This document shows, one piece after another, positions 1 to 7,251 of a DNA stretch of 50,338 nucleotides. The stretch is from an uncultured Muribaculaceae bacterium (GTDB taxonomy: Bacteria; Bacteroidota; Bacteroidia; Bacteroidales; Muribaculaceae), in contig CAMWRV010000015.1 of the NCBI GenBank assembly GCA_947176745.1, forward strand, positions 1-50,338. Direction: 5' to 3'. Numbering within the stretch: the first letter of the stretch is position 1; each line of letters opens with the position of its first letter. The notes below the pieces were generated by a model that saw only the letters and a program-made list of their open reading frames with translations, was not told the origin of the DNA and made no database searches. A program made the translations under genes and the position numbers.

Positions 1-1
1 A

Positions 2-17
2 GCATAGCGGGCTATGC
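2..17. other. Short palindrome at window edge
   Basis: GCATAG and CTATGC pair around a CGGG loop (6-bp stem). It could be the end of an upstream terminator or a REP-like palindrome. The window starts here, so the upstream context is not visible. Confidence 0.3.
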
Positions 18-93
18 GACTGAGCGACAAGCCGGAAGCGGCAAAAAAGAAGTCGTAGATTGTATAAAAGATATTTCAGCACTTGCTCTCGTT

Positions 94-101
94 TAAATTT
101 G
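94..101 (+). promoter_or_regulatory. Candidate -7 promoter element for the ter cluster
   Basis: TAAATTTG is an exact match to the Bacteroidetes -7 consensus TAnnTTTG and lies 45 nt before the first terD ATG. No good -33 TTTG is seen 19-21 nt upstream, so the call is tentative. Confidence 0.4.
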
Positions 102-145
102 AACACTTACTTAGGATTTGGAAATTAACTAAAACAGATCGGAAT

Positions 146-706
146 ATGGCAATCAATCTCCAGAAAGGCCAGCGAATCGAGATCGGTCTCCAGAAGGTCG
201 GAGTCGGTCTTGGCTGGGATCCCAACACAAGCACGGGATACGATTTTGACCTTGACGCATCGGCATTCATGCTCGGTGATAACAAGAAACTTCCCCTGGA
301 TGAGTTCTTTGTATTCTACAACAATCAGATTTCTCCCGACAAGGCAGTCGAATCATCAGGTGACGATCTTACCGGAGGCAACAGCGACGGCGGCGATGAT
401 GAAACCCTAACGGTAGACCTTTCCAAAGTTGATCCCCGCATCCAGGAGATCATCTTCACCGTGACGATACATGAGGCTGAACAGCGCCGTCAGAACTTCG
501 GACAGGTTCACAACTCGTACATCCGCATCTATAATGCGCTCACCGATGAAGAAATCGCCAAGTATGACCTTGACGAGGATTTCTCGATCGAGACAGCTGT
601 AGAATTCGGACGACTTTACAAGCGCAACGGACAATGGAAGTTCGAGGCCATGGGCAAAGGTTATAAAGGCGGTCTGCAGTTTTTTGTTGACAAATACGTC
701 GGCTGA
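146..706 (+). CDS. TerD family protein (first copy)
   Basis: A 186-residue TerD-domain protein. TerD proteins are cytoplasmic calcium-binding beta-sandwich proteins of tellurite and general stress operons. The acidic motif DFDLDASAFML near residues 32-42 and the later DDLTGGNSDGGDDE stretch are the family's metal-binding regions. The ATG at 146 is chosen because MAINLQKGQR is the usual TerD start and the two following paralogues begin the same way; a TTG further upstream only adds unrelated residues. It is about 60% identical by eye to the next gene, so the pair looks like a tandem duplication. It heads a rightward cluster with VWA, PP2C and kinase genes, which suggests a role in a phosphorylation-controlled envelope or metal stress response. 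The actual stimulus cannot be read from the sequence. Confidence 0.92.
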   Translation: MAINLQKGQRIEIGLQKVGVGLGWDPNTSTGYDFDLDASAFMLGDNKKLPLDEFFVFYNNQISPDKAVESSGDDLTGGNSDGGDDETLTVDLSKVDPRIQEIIFTVTIHEAEQRRQNFGQVHNSYIRIYNALTDEEIAKYDLDEDFSIETAVEFGRLYKRNGQWKFEAMGKGYKGGLQFFVDKYVG

Positions 707-722
707 ATATCCAGAATCAAAG

Positions 723-775
723 CTTGTATCTAAAATATACTTGTATCTTAAAGAATACTTGTATCCTAAAAATTT
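723..775 (+). repeat. Three direct repeats between terD copies
   Basis: CTTGTATC followed by an A/T-rich tail occurs three times, starting at 723, 740 and 758 (17-18 bp apart). The spacing is under two helical turns. It could be a regulator-binding array or a slipped tandem repeat. Confidence 0.6.
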
Positions 776-813
776 ATAGTAGTCTTTTTGTCGACCTTAA
801 ACAGACATAGCAT

Positions 814-1368
814 ATGGCAATAAATCTTGAAAAAGGCCAGCGGGTCGCCGTGGAACTTCCGAAGTTTACCATCGGACTCGGCTGGGACACAAATCAGTCA
901 AGCACCGGTTTCGACTTCGATCTTGATGCGTCGGCATTCATTTTAGGTGAAAACGGAAAAATTCTCGAAGATGAGTATTTCGTATTCTATAATAACCTGA
1001 AATCTCCTGACGGAGCAGTCGAGCACACCGGCGACAATCTGACCGGCGAGGGAGAAGGCGATGACGAGAGCATAAGGATCGACCTTTCAAAAATTGACCC
1101 CCGTGCCACAGAGATCACATTCGTTGTGACAATTCATAAGGCCGAGGAGCGCAAGCAGAATTTCGGACAGGTGCGCAACGCTTTCATCCGCATCTATAAT
1201 GCCGCCAACGGCGAGGAAATCCTTCGTTATGATCTTGACGAGGACTTCTCAATCGAGACGGCAGTCGAATTCGGGCGTCTATACAAGCGAAACGGACAGT
1301 GGAAGTTCGAGGCCATCGGAACCGGTCAGAAAGCCGGTCTCGCTGAATATCTTAACAAGTATAACTAA
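814..1368 (+). CDS. TerD family protein (second copy)
   Basis: A 184-residue TerD-domain protein starting MAINLEKGQR, closely related to the preceding copy over its whole length. It keeps the DFDLDASAFIL acidic motif, the DNLTGEGEGDDE loop and the C-terminal EDFSIETAVEFGRLYKRNG segment, so both predicted calcium sites look intact. The retained motifs suggest that both copies are functional, perhaps as hetero-oligomers, but that is inference. The 107-bp gap before it holds three direct repeats and no clear terminator, so it is probably co-transcribed with its neighbours. Confidence 0.92.
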   Translation: MAINLEKGQRVAVELPKFTIGLGWDTNQSSTGFDFDLDASAFILGENGKILEDEYFVFYNNLKSPDGAVEHTGDNLTGEGEGDDESIRIDLSKIDPRATEITFVVTIHKAEERKQNFGQVRNAFIRIYNAANGEEILRYDLDEDFSIETAVEFGRLYKRNGQWKFEAIGTGQKAGLAEYLNKYN

Positions 1369-1380
1369 TAACAATGGCCT

Positions 1381-1430
1381 ATGTTCAATTGGCAATTGGC
1401 AATGATCAATTATATTTGAACATTGAACAT
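1381..1430. repeat. Repeat-rich gap with 9-bp inverted repeat
   Basis: ATGTTCAAT at 1381-1389 is the exact reverse complement of ATTGAACAT at 1422-1430. Between them CAATTGG is repeated in tandem. It sits between the second and third terD genes and could form a stem-loop in the mRNA. Confidence 0.5.
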
Positions 1431-1453
1431 GGTACATTAAACATTTATAAACT

Positions 1454-2116
1454 ATGGCAATACGTCTTGAGAAAGGCCAGAGGATAAACCTCGAGAAGAG
1501 CAATGGAACCAAGTTGACCGATTTCTGTGTTGGCTGTAACTGGGGAGCTACCGTGTCCGGAGGATTTCTGGGTTTCGGAAAAACAGTACAGGATGTTGAC
1601 CTTGACCTTTCATGTGTCATGGTCGATGCAAACGGAAACCTCGTAGACCACATCTATTCACCGCTCTACAAACTGGAGTTTCTTGCCCGTTACGGCATGC
1701 CTCCCGGCAAGGTTGACTCAAACGAAGGGGCTCTCCACCACAGTGGCGATGACCTGAAGGGTGATCAGGACGGCGATGACGGTCTTGACAATGAGATCAT
1801 CACTGTCGACCTCAGCCGTGTGAATCCCAACGTCAATCAGATCTTCTTCTTCCTCAACAACTGCGGAAAAGAGGACTTCTCGCAGATACCCTATGCATCG
1901 ATCCGCATGTATGAGGGAACACCCACCCGGGTCAAGGAAGTTTTCGCATCGTATGATGTGGCGGCAGAACCCCGCTACAAAGGGATGACTGCACTCGTCA
2001 TGGGTAAACTCTACCGCCGCAACGGGGAATGGAAATTCTCGGCTATCGGCGATGCTTTCCCTGATCGCAATCTTTGTGAGACAATCAAACGTATCGTAAC
2101 AAATTACGCGAAATAA
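1454..2116 (+). CDS. Divergent TerD family protein (third copy)
   Basis: A 220-residue protein that begins MAIRLEKGQRINLEK, like the TerD paralogues, but is clearly diverged. It has a VDLDLSCVMVDANGN acidic segment in place of DFDLDASAF, an insertion around residues 70-95, and a conserved C-terminal KLYRRNGEWKFSAIG block. It resembles the TerZ/TerX-like long members of the TerD superfamily. Its stop codon is 2 nt from the next start, so it is translationally linked to the first VWA gene, which supports a functional link between TerD-type and VWA proteins. Metal binding is likely from the retained acidic residues but is not proven. Confidence 0.88.
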   Translation: MAIRLEKGQRINLEKSNGTKLTDFCVGCNWGATVSGGFLGFGKTVQDVDLDLSCVMVDANGNLVDHIYSPLYKLEFLARYGMPPGKVDSNEGALHHSGDDLKGDQDGDDGLDNEIITVDLSRVNPNVNQIFFFLNNCGKEDFSQIPYASIRMYEGTPTRVKEVFASYDVAAEPRYKGMTALVMGKLYRRNGEWKFSAIGDAFPDRNLCETIKRIVTNYAK

Positions 2117-2118
2117 TC

Positions 2119-2757
2119 ATGAGAAGATTACCCGTTTATCTCCTTCTCGACTGCTCGGGTTCAATGTATGGCGAACCGATCGAAGCCGTCAAGAATGGAG
2201 TCCAGGTGCTGGTTTCAACTCTGCGTCAGGACCCTTATGCGCTCGAAACCGCCTACCTCAGCATCATTACCTTTGACAGCAGCGCCCGTCAGGTTGCACC
2301 TTTGACCGAACTTTCGGCATTCCAGCAGCCCAATATCCAGGCGAGCGGATGCACCGCTCTCGGTGAGGCTCTTGCTCTTCTGGCTCAGAGGGCTGACCAG
2401 GAGGTCTCCAAGACAACCGAAGAAAAGAAAGGTGACTGGAAACCCCTCGTGTTCATCATGACCGACGGTGAGCCGACCGATGATCTCAACAAGGGTCTCG
2501 CCGAGTTCAAGAAGCGCAAATGGGGAATGGTCGTGGCGTGCGCTGCCGGGGCCGGTGCCAATACAGATACCTTGAAGAAAATTACCGAATGTGTCGTATC
2601 GCTCGACACTGCCGACAGTGCCACTATCAAGGCGTTCTTCAAATGGGTCTCGGCTTCTGTAAGCACCGGAAGCATGAAGGTGGAAGAGGCCGGAGCCGAA
2701 GCCACTACTCTGAGCGAGCTTCCGCCCCCGCCGCCCGAAGTGAACATCGTGGTATAG
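2119..2757 (+). CDS. TerY-type VWA domain protein (first copy)
   Basis: A 212-residue single-domain von Willebrand A protein starting MRRLPVYLLLDCSGSM. All metal-ion-dependent adhesion site (MIDAS) parts are visible: DCSGS at the N-terminus, the GCTALG threonine loop near residue 77, and MTDGEP near residue 115. There is no signal peptide, so it should act in the cytoplasm as a metal-dependent binding scaffold. TerY and E. coli YegL proteins of this kind are encoded with a PP2C phosphatase and a kinase, as here. The C-terminus is a proline run followed by EVNIVV, which recurs in the second copy. Confidence 0.9.
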   Translation: MRRLPVYLLLDCSGSMYGEPIEAVKNGVQVLVSTLRQDPYALETAYLSIITFDSSARQVAPLTELSAFQQPNIQASGCTALGEALALLAQRADQEVSKTTEEKKGDWKPLVFIMTDGEPTDDLNKGLAEFKKRKWGMVVACAAGAGANTDTLKKITECVVSLDTADSATIKAFFKWVSASVSTGSMKVEEAGAEATTLSELPPPPPEVNIVV

Positions 2758-2831
2758 GCACTTCTCCGTGCGATCAAGGCTCAGGCTAAGTCTTTCCCGG
2801 CTGGTCTCGAAGCACCCCTCTAAATAATATT

Positions 2832-2874
2832 TTCTGTCTTGCCTCCTTCCCAGATCGGGAAGGAGGTGACAGAA
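2832..2874 (+). other. Strong two-part hairpin before second VWA gene
   Basis: A 10-bp perfect inner stem (CCTCCTTCCC with GGGAAGGAGG, loop 2852-2856) is enclosed by a 7-bp outer stem (TTCTGTC with GACAGAA). It ends 15 nt before the ATG at 2890 and has no U-tract, so it is more likely an mRNA stability or attenuation element than a terminator. Confidence 0.6.
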
Positions 2875-2889
2875 GTAAATCATCAGATT

Positions 2890-3525
2890 ATGCGTAGACT
2901 CCCCGTATATCTTCTTATTGACACTTCCGGTTCAATGCGTGGCGAACCGATTGAATCTGTAAAGGTTGGCCTTGAAGCCATGGTTTCAAGCCTTCGTCAG
3001 GATCCATTTGCATTGGAATCCGTAAATATCAGTATCATCACATACGACCGCGAAGTAAAGCAGATTCTTCCCCTTACGCCGCTCGATGAACTTCAGCTTC
3101 CGGAAATAACCACTCCCGAAAGCGGTCCCACACACACTGGCCAGGCATTGAAACTCCTTTGCGAAAGAATAGATCAGGAAGTGCGCCTGAGTACTCCTGA
3201 CCGGAAAGGTGACTGGATGCCGTTGCTGTTTCTTATGACTGACGGCAAACCTTCGGATACCCAGCTATATAAGGAGATGATACCCGAGGTTAAAAAGCGT
3301 CACTTTGCAAGCATCATAGCCTGTGCAGCCGGAATGAGTGCAAAAACCGAGCCGCTTAAAGAACTTACCGATGAGGTCTATTCTCTTGATACTGTCGACA
3401 GCACTGCTTTCAAAAAGTTCTTCAAATGGGTATCTGACTCGATCGGTGTCGGCAACCGCAGCATCGGGGCCGCCGAAGATCTCGTGCTTCCTCCTCCTCC
3501 CGCAGAAGTTAACGTCATAATCTAA
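2890..3525 (+). CDS. TerY-type VWA domain protein (second copy)
   Basis: A 211-residue VWA protein starting MRRLPVYLLIDTSGSM. The start at 2890 is preferred because it aligns exactly with the N-termini of the other two VWA proteins; upstream in-frame codons run through the hairpin. MIDAS residues are present in DTSGS, GPTHTG and MTDGKPSD. The C-terminus repeats the proline run plus EVN and a hydrophobic end (EVNVII). It is a paralogue of the preceding gene, separated by 132 bp that carry a strong hairpin, and is predicted to be a cytoplasmic scaffold in the same kinase/phosphatase circuit. Confidence 0.9.
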   Translation: MRRLPVYLLIDTSGSMRGEPIESVKVGLEAMVSSLRQDPFALESVNISIITYDREVKQILPLTPLDELQLPEITTPESGPTHTGQALKLLCERIDQEVRLSTPDRKGDWMPLLFLMTDGKPSDTQLYKEMIPEVKKRHFASIIACAAGMSAKTEPLKELTDEVYSLDTVDSTAFKKFFKWVSDSIGVGNRSIGAAEDLVLPPPPAEVNVII

Positions 3526-3533
3526 CGATAAAT

Positions 3534-3968
3534 GATAAACGATTAACGATTAATTATGAGACCCAATATTCTCATGGAAAAGAGTTTCAACTTCGCTGTT
3601 CGTTGTGTGAAACTATACAAATATCTTAGAGATGAAAAGCGGGACTATGATATTTCTCGACAATTGCTACGGGCTGGCACAAGTATTGGCGCCAATATTA
3701 AAGAAGGGCTATTTGCCCAAAGTAAGGCGGATTTCTTGGCAAAACTATCAATCGCAAAAAAAGAAGCCGCTGAAGTTGAATATTGGTTAGAACTACTCTC
3801 AGCTTCTGAAATACTGACAATAGATGAAACTGAGTCTTTGTTGATGGATTGCCGTGAGTTATTGAAATTATTGGTATCTTCATGCAAAACATTAAATCAC
3901 AGACAGATCACCAGTGATTCTAATTAGTCATATAGATTTCAAATACAGTTTATCATTAATCGTTTATC
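3534..3968. repeat. Imperfect inverted repeats bracketing the four-helix-bundle gene
   Basis: The 20 bases at 3534-3553 match the reverse complement of 3949-3968 at 18 positions (core GATAAACGATTAA). Together they enclose one gene, so the segment looks like a small cassette inserted in the cluster. No target-site duplication was identified. Confidence 0.5.
3556..3927 (+). CDS. Four-helix-bundle protein (S23/23S rRNA-IVS family)
   Basis: A 123-residue all-helical protein of the family first found in intervening sequences of 23S rRNA genes. Typical features are the EKSFNFAVRCVKLYKYL opening helix, the SRQLLRAGTSIGANIKEG segment and the acidic EAAEVEYWLELL helix. Such proteins form homopentamers; their biochemical function is unknown. 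The gene is AT-richer than its neighbours and lies between inverted repeats inside a cluster where it has no obvious role, which suggests insertion by transfer. It probably does not belong functionally to the TerD/VWA system. Confidence 0.88.
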   Translation: MRPNILMEKSFNFAVRCVKLYKYLRDEKRDYDISRQLLRAGTSIGANIKEGLFAQSKADFLAKLSIAKKEAAEVEYWLELLSASEILTIDETESLLMDCRELLKLLVSSCKTLNHRQITSDSN

Positions 3969-3986
3969 TCTTGGGATCTAACAGAA

Positions 3987-4014
3987 TTAATCATTAATCA
4001 TTAATCATTAATCA
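3987..4014 (+). repeat. Four tandem copies of a 7-bp unit
   Basis: TTAATCA is repeated four times without interruption and continues as a partial fifth unit. It lies between the four-helix-bundle cassette and the AIM24 gene. Repeats of this type are prone to slippage and length variation. Confidence 0.8.
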
Positions 4015-4025
4015 TTATCCACACC

Positions 4026-4664
4026 GTGAACTGTAAACTTGTAGGTCAGTTTGTCCAGCATCTTGAAGTGACATTGTCGCCCGGGGAGGATTTTTACGCC
4101 GAGAAAGGTTCCGTCATATATCTCGAAGCCGGTATAGAAAAAGAACTCAGTTTCAATGGTTCCGGCCTCGGACGAATCCTTGGTGCGAAACTATCTGGAG
4201 AGTCCCTTTTTATCCTGCGGCTTTATAATGTCTCAAACATGCCGCGAAAGGTCGTTATCGGAAGCCGCTTCGGCCTTCTCCCAGTAAAGCTCAACGGAGA
4301 GACTATGATATGCCATCGTGGTGTTTATGTCGGTTCTAACAACCGAGTAAATGTTACGACGAAGTTGTCGATTGCCGGTCTTACGGGCGGAATGGGACTC
4401 CTGCTGCAAAAGATTCAGGGCAATTCAACTGTGTTCCTTGACACAAAGGGGACTCCAATAACAATAAATCTGCAATACGGAGAAACAATTGAGGTTGACG
4501 AGGATCATATCATCGCTTTGCTGAATATTTCTGAAAATCAGATGCAGTCAAACTGGTCACTCGGCAATCTTCTCGGGGGTGAAGGTCTCAGTATGATGCG
4601 AGTCACCGGCCCCGGAACCGTATATCTGTCGCCGGCCAAATTCCTTCCGCCTGTAGTGCGATAG
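4026..4664 (+). CDS. AIM24 family protein
   Basis: A 212-residue AIM24-family (TIGR00266-type) protein with a GTG start. The glycine-rich beta-strand pattern is typical of the family: LSPGEDFYAEKGSVIYLE, FNGSGLGRILGAKLSGES and the C-terminal RVTGPGTVYLSP. There is no signal peptide or membrane segment, so it is predicted cytoplasmic. AIM24 is named for a mitochondrial protein, but the role of bacterial members is unclear. Its place between VWA genes suggests that it is a component or effector of this stress system. A short tandem repeat lies immediately upstream. Confidence 0.82.
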   Translation: MNCKLVGQFVQHLEVTLSPGEDFYAEKGSVIYLEAGIEKELSFNGSGLGRILGAKLSGESLFILRLYNVSNMPRKVVIGSRFGLLPVKLNGETMICHRGVYVGSNNRVNVTTKLSIAGLTGGMGLLLQKIQGNSTVFLDTKGTPITINLQYGETIEVDEDHIIALLNISENQMQSNWSLGNLLGGEGLSMMRVTGPGTVYLSPAKFLPPVVR

Positions 4665-4735
4665 CAGTGGAAAGAGCATAATATCCAGTTTAATTCCGGC
4701 AACATATATCTACATAAACCAAAACAACATCACAT

Positions 4736-5779
4736 ATGCGCAGATTACCGATTTATTTCCTTGTGGATGTATCCGAGTCAATGGTGGGAACTCCCGTCGA
4801 GCAGGTGCAGGAGGGCATGCGTGCCATCATTCAGGATCTTCGCGTGGATCCTTATGCTCTTGAGACGGTATTTGTCTCTATCATCGCTTTTGCAGGCAAG
4901 GCTAAGGAACTCTCGCCTCTTACTGAATTATACAAGTTCTATCCTCCGGTTTTTCCGATCGGAGGCGGCACATCGCTTGGCAAGGGTCTTGAGTGCCTGA
5001 TGGACAACATGGACCGTAGCATACAGAAGACCACCGCTGAACAAAAGGGCGACTGGAAACCTATTATATTCCTTTTCACCGACGGTAATCCAACCGATGA
5101 CTATTCAGCTGCATTCCGGCGCTGGAACGAAAGATACCGCAGACACTGCAATCTGGTAGCCATTTCGATCGGCGACAATGTCAACGTTCTCACGCTCGCC
5201 CAGATTACCGACGATATCCTGCTGCTTAAGGAGACCGATCCTGAATCGTTCAGAAAATTCTTCAAGTGGGTCACCGCATCCATCAAGACTTCCAGCATGT
5301 CGGTGAGTGAGCAGAACTCGGATGAAATAAAACTTGCGTCGACAGCCGGGATCAATCTTGAGAAAGTCGATCCGCGTGAATACAGGGGCAATGTCGACGA
5401 AAACTTCGCGGTCATACACGGCCGTTGTCAGAACACCGGGCGCGACTATCTGATCAAATATGCGCGTCATCACTATAACTCAGGTGCCTGCGAGGTGTCG
5501 GAATACGCCGGCTTCAGACTCGTCGGGGCATTTCCTGTCGATAATGCCACATATGCTTCTCTTTCTGACGGAAATCAGGCCGTCATCAACACACGTCGCC
5601 TCAATGGAGTGCCGACATGTCCCTGCTGCGGCAATCAGCTCGGAGCCGTAGTCTGCGAATGCGGCAAAGTCTTCTGTGTGGGCGAAAGTGTCAAAAACAA
5701 ATGCCCATGGTGCGGACTGGAGGGTACTCTCGGTTCCGGCGACCCTGACGGCATGAATATAGCGCGTGGTCTGGGTTAA
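4736..5779 (+). CDS. TerY-type VWA protein with C-terminal zinc ribbon
   Basis: A 347-residue protein with an N-terminal VWA domain (about residues 1-195; MIDAS residues in DVSES, GGTSLG and TDGNPTDD) followed by a TerY-C-type metal-binding region. Near residues 295-330 are CPCCG, CECG and CPWCG knuckles, predicted to hold two zinc ions. This is the longest VWA protein of the three and the one closest to full-length TerY. It lacks a signal peptide. It is 12 nt upstream of the PP2C gene and should be translated with it. The zinc ribbon may serve protein binding; the kinase two genes downstream carries a similar CxxC ribbon. Confidence 0.9.
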   Translation: MRRLPIYFLVDVSESMVGTPVEQVQEGMRAIIQDLRVDPYALETVFVSIIAFAGKAKELSPLTELYKFYPPVFPIGGGTSLGKGLECLMDNMDRSIQKTTAEQKGDWKPIIFLFTDGNPTDDYSAAFRRWNERYRRHCNLVAISIGDNVNVLTLAQITDDILLLKETDPESFRKFFKWVTASIKTSSMSVSEQNSDEIKLASTAGINLEKVDPREYRGNVDENFAVIHGRCQNTGRDYLIKYARHHYNSGACEVSEYAGFRLVGAFPVDNATYASLSDGNQAVINTRRLNGVPTCPCCGNQLGAVVCECGKVFCVGESVKNKCPWCGLEGTLGSGDPDGMNIARGLG

Positions 5780-5791
5780 AATGATGTAGTC

Positions 5792-7240
5792 ATGGATAGA
5801 AAACAACGAATGACAACACGGAAGAACCGGTCTTTGCTCCGGATGAATGAGTCCGCAAGAGCTCTTGATAAAGCATTGCGTTATGCCGGGGTTTCGTCTG
5901 CCGATAAGGAACAGTTCCTCAACTGGGCTATCAGTTCGTTGTGGAACACATTCAAAAACGAACGTATGAATCAGCGAATAATGATAGAAAATGAGATCCG
6001 CCAGCTCGGACTCCGTTTCCCGAACGGGACGGTAAAAAAAGAGTACTGTGTATTCTTTGACCTTCCCGTTGATAAAATCTCAGACATTGAACTTGTCGGG
6101 GCTGAAGAACTCGGTCTTATGCTTGTCGTAGGTGAAGATGGCAAATGTTCTCTTAGCGGCAAGCCAAAGAAAGCCGGTGACTACTCGCTTAAACTTCGTT
6201 ATAAGACGGTTGAGGGCGAACCCGTGTCAGAACTTGCCATTCCCGTGGCGTTCAACCCCAATCCGAGAGACCTGTGGCGAAATATCCCTACCGATCCTAA
6301 TATCCCGTATTACAAGCCTGACAGCGAGACGGAGTATGTCAAAGTTGAGGCCGGTGCTGACGGAGTGTCGAGAAAAGATATTGTAGCGGCAAGTCAGCGG
6401 GGACGCAGCCATGCGCAGGAGGGGAAAGCCCGCGATGATCATTTCAGTCTGTTCCATTGTGATGAGTCTGACTGGTATATAATGGCTGTAGCCGACGGTG
6501 CCGGTTCCGCCCGATATTCACGGAAAGGTTCGGAGGTGGCCTGCAAGACTGTAATTGATCACTGCAAGAGCCTTCTCCTTGACAATTATGATTTCGAAGC
6601 ATCCATACGTGATTACGAGGCTGACCGCGAGAATCAGGAGAAACGCACAAACGTCACCCGTCATGTAATCGACATCGTTTATAAAGGTGCGATGAAAGCG
6701 CATGAGGCAGTCAAGAAAGTCGCCGAGGCCAATGAAGAAGCTAAGCTCAAAGATTTTGCGACAACCCTTATGTTTGCCGTATGCAAGAAATACGACTTCG
6801 GTTGGTTTATCGCATCTTTCTGGGTCGGCGACGGTGCAATGTGTATCTTCGATGCCGATAATAAGACCGCAAAACTTCTGGGTACACCTGATGAAGGCGA
6901 GTTCTCCGGTCAGACACGATTCCTTACTATGCCCGAGATATTCCGCGATCCGGATGTTGTCAGCAAGCGTCTCCGCATGTCTATCGTCCTTGATTTCACG
7001 GCGCTGTTCCTGATGAGCGACGGCATATCCGACCCGATGTTCGAGACGGACAAGAATCTTAATGATTATGCCAAGTGGGAGGCGTTCTACAATAACCTCA
7101 AAACCGGCTTCCCTGATGATGAGATTGGCGGAGTTGACCTTTCGGACGATAACGATGCCGCGAAAGACCAGCTCTTAGGTTGGCTCGACTTCTGGAGTCC
7201 CGGAAACCACGATGACAGAACAATCGCAATCCTTTATTAA
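5792..7240 (+). CDS. PP2C-family Ser/Thr protein phosphatase
   Basis: A 482-residue protein. The C-terminal half (about residues 195-482) is a PP2C-type phosphatase: RGRSHAQEG, the ADGAGSARYS metal-binding motif near 234, VGDGAM near 346, MSDGISDP near 409 and the terminal GNHDDRT motif. The aspartates needed for two metal ions appear intact, so it is predicted to be active. The N-terminal 190 residues are not recognised; they contain a beta-rich part around 85-150. It lies between the zinc-ribbon VWA gene and the kinase gene, 11 nt before the latter, giving the phosphatase-kinase pair seen in TerY-P and yegLKI loci. The kinase is its likely partner or substrate. Confidence 0.93.
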   Translation: MDRKQRMTTRKNRSLLRMNESARALDKALRYAGVSSADKEQFLNWAISSLWNTFKNERMNQRIMIENEIRQLGLRFPNGTVKKEYCVFFDLPVDKISDIELVGAEELGLMLVVGEDGKCSLSGKPKKAGDYSLKLRYKTVEGEPVSELAIPVAFNPNPRDLWRNIPTDPNIPYYKPDSETEYVKVEAGADGVSRKDIVAASQRGRSHAQEGKARDDHFSLFHCDESDWYIMAVADGAGSARYSRKGSEVACKTVIDHCKSLLLDNYDFEASIRDYEADRENQEKRTNVTRHVIDIVYKGAMKAHEAVKKVAEANEEAKLKDFATTLMFAVCKKYDFGWFIASFWVGDGAMCIFDADNKTAKLLGTPDEGEFSGQTRFLTMPEIFRDPDVVSKRLRMSIVLDFTALFLMSDGISDPMFETDKNLNDYAKWEAFYNNLKTGFPDDEIGGVDLSDDNDAAKDQLLGWLDFWSPGNHDDRTIAILY

Positions 7241-7251
7241 ACAGTACGCTT

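Noticed and set aside
2215..2883. A 222-codon minus-strand frame over the first VWA gene
   Set aside because: It is the antisense shadow of a clear VWA gene with intact MIDAS motifs.
3987..4014. Small CRISPR array
   Set aside because: Units are 7 bp without spacers, so this is a simple tandem repeat.
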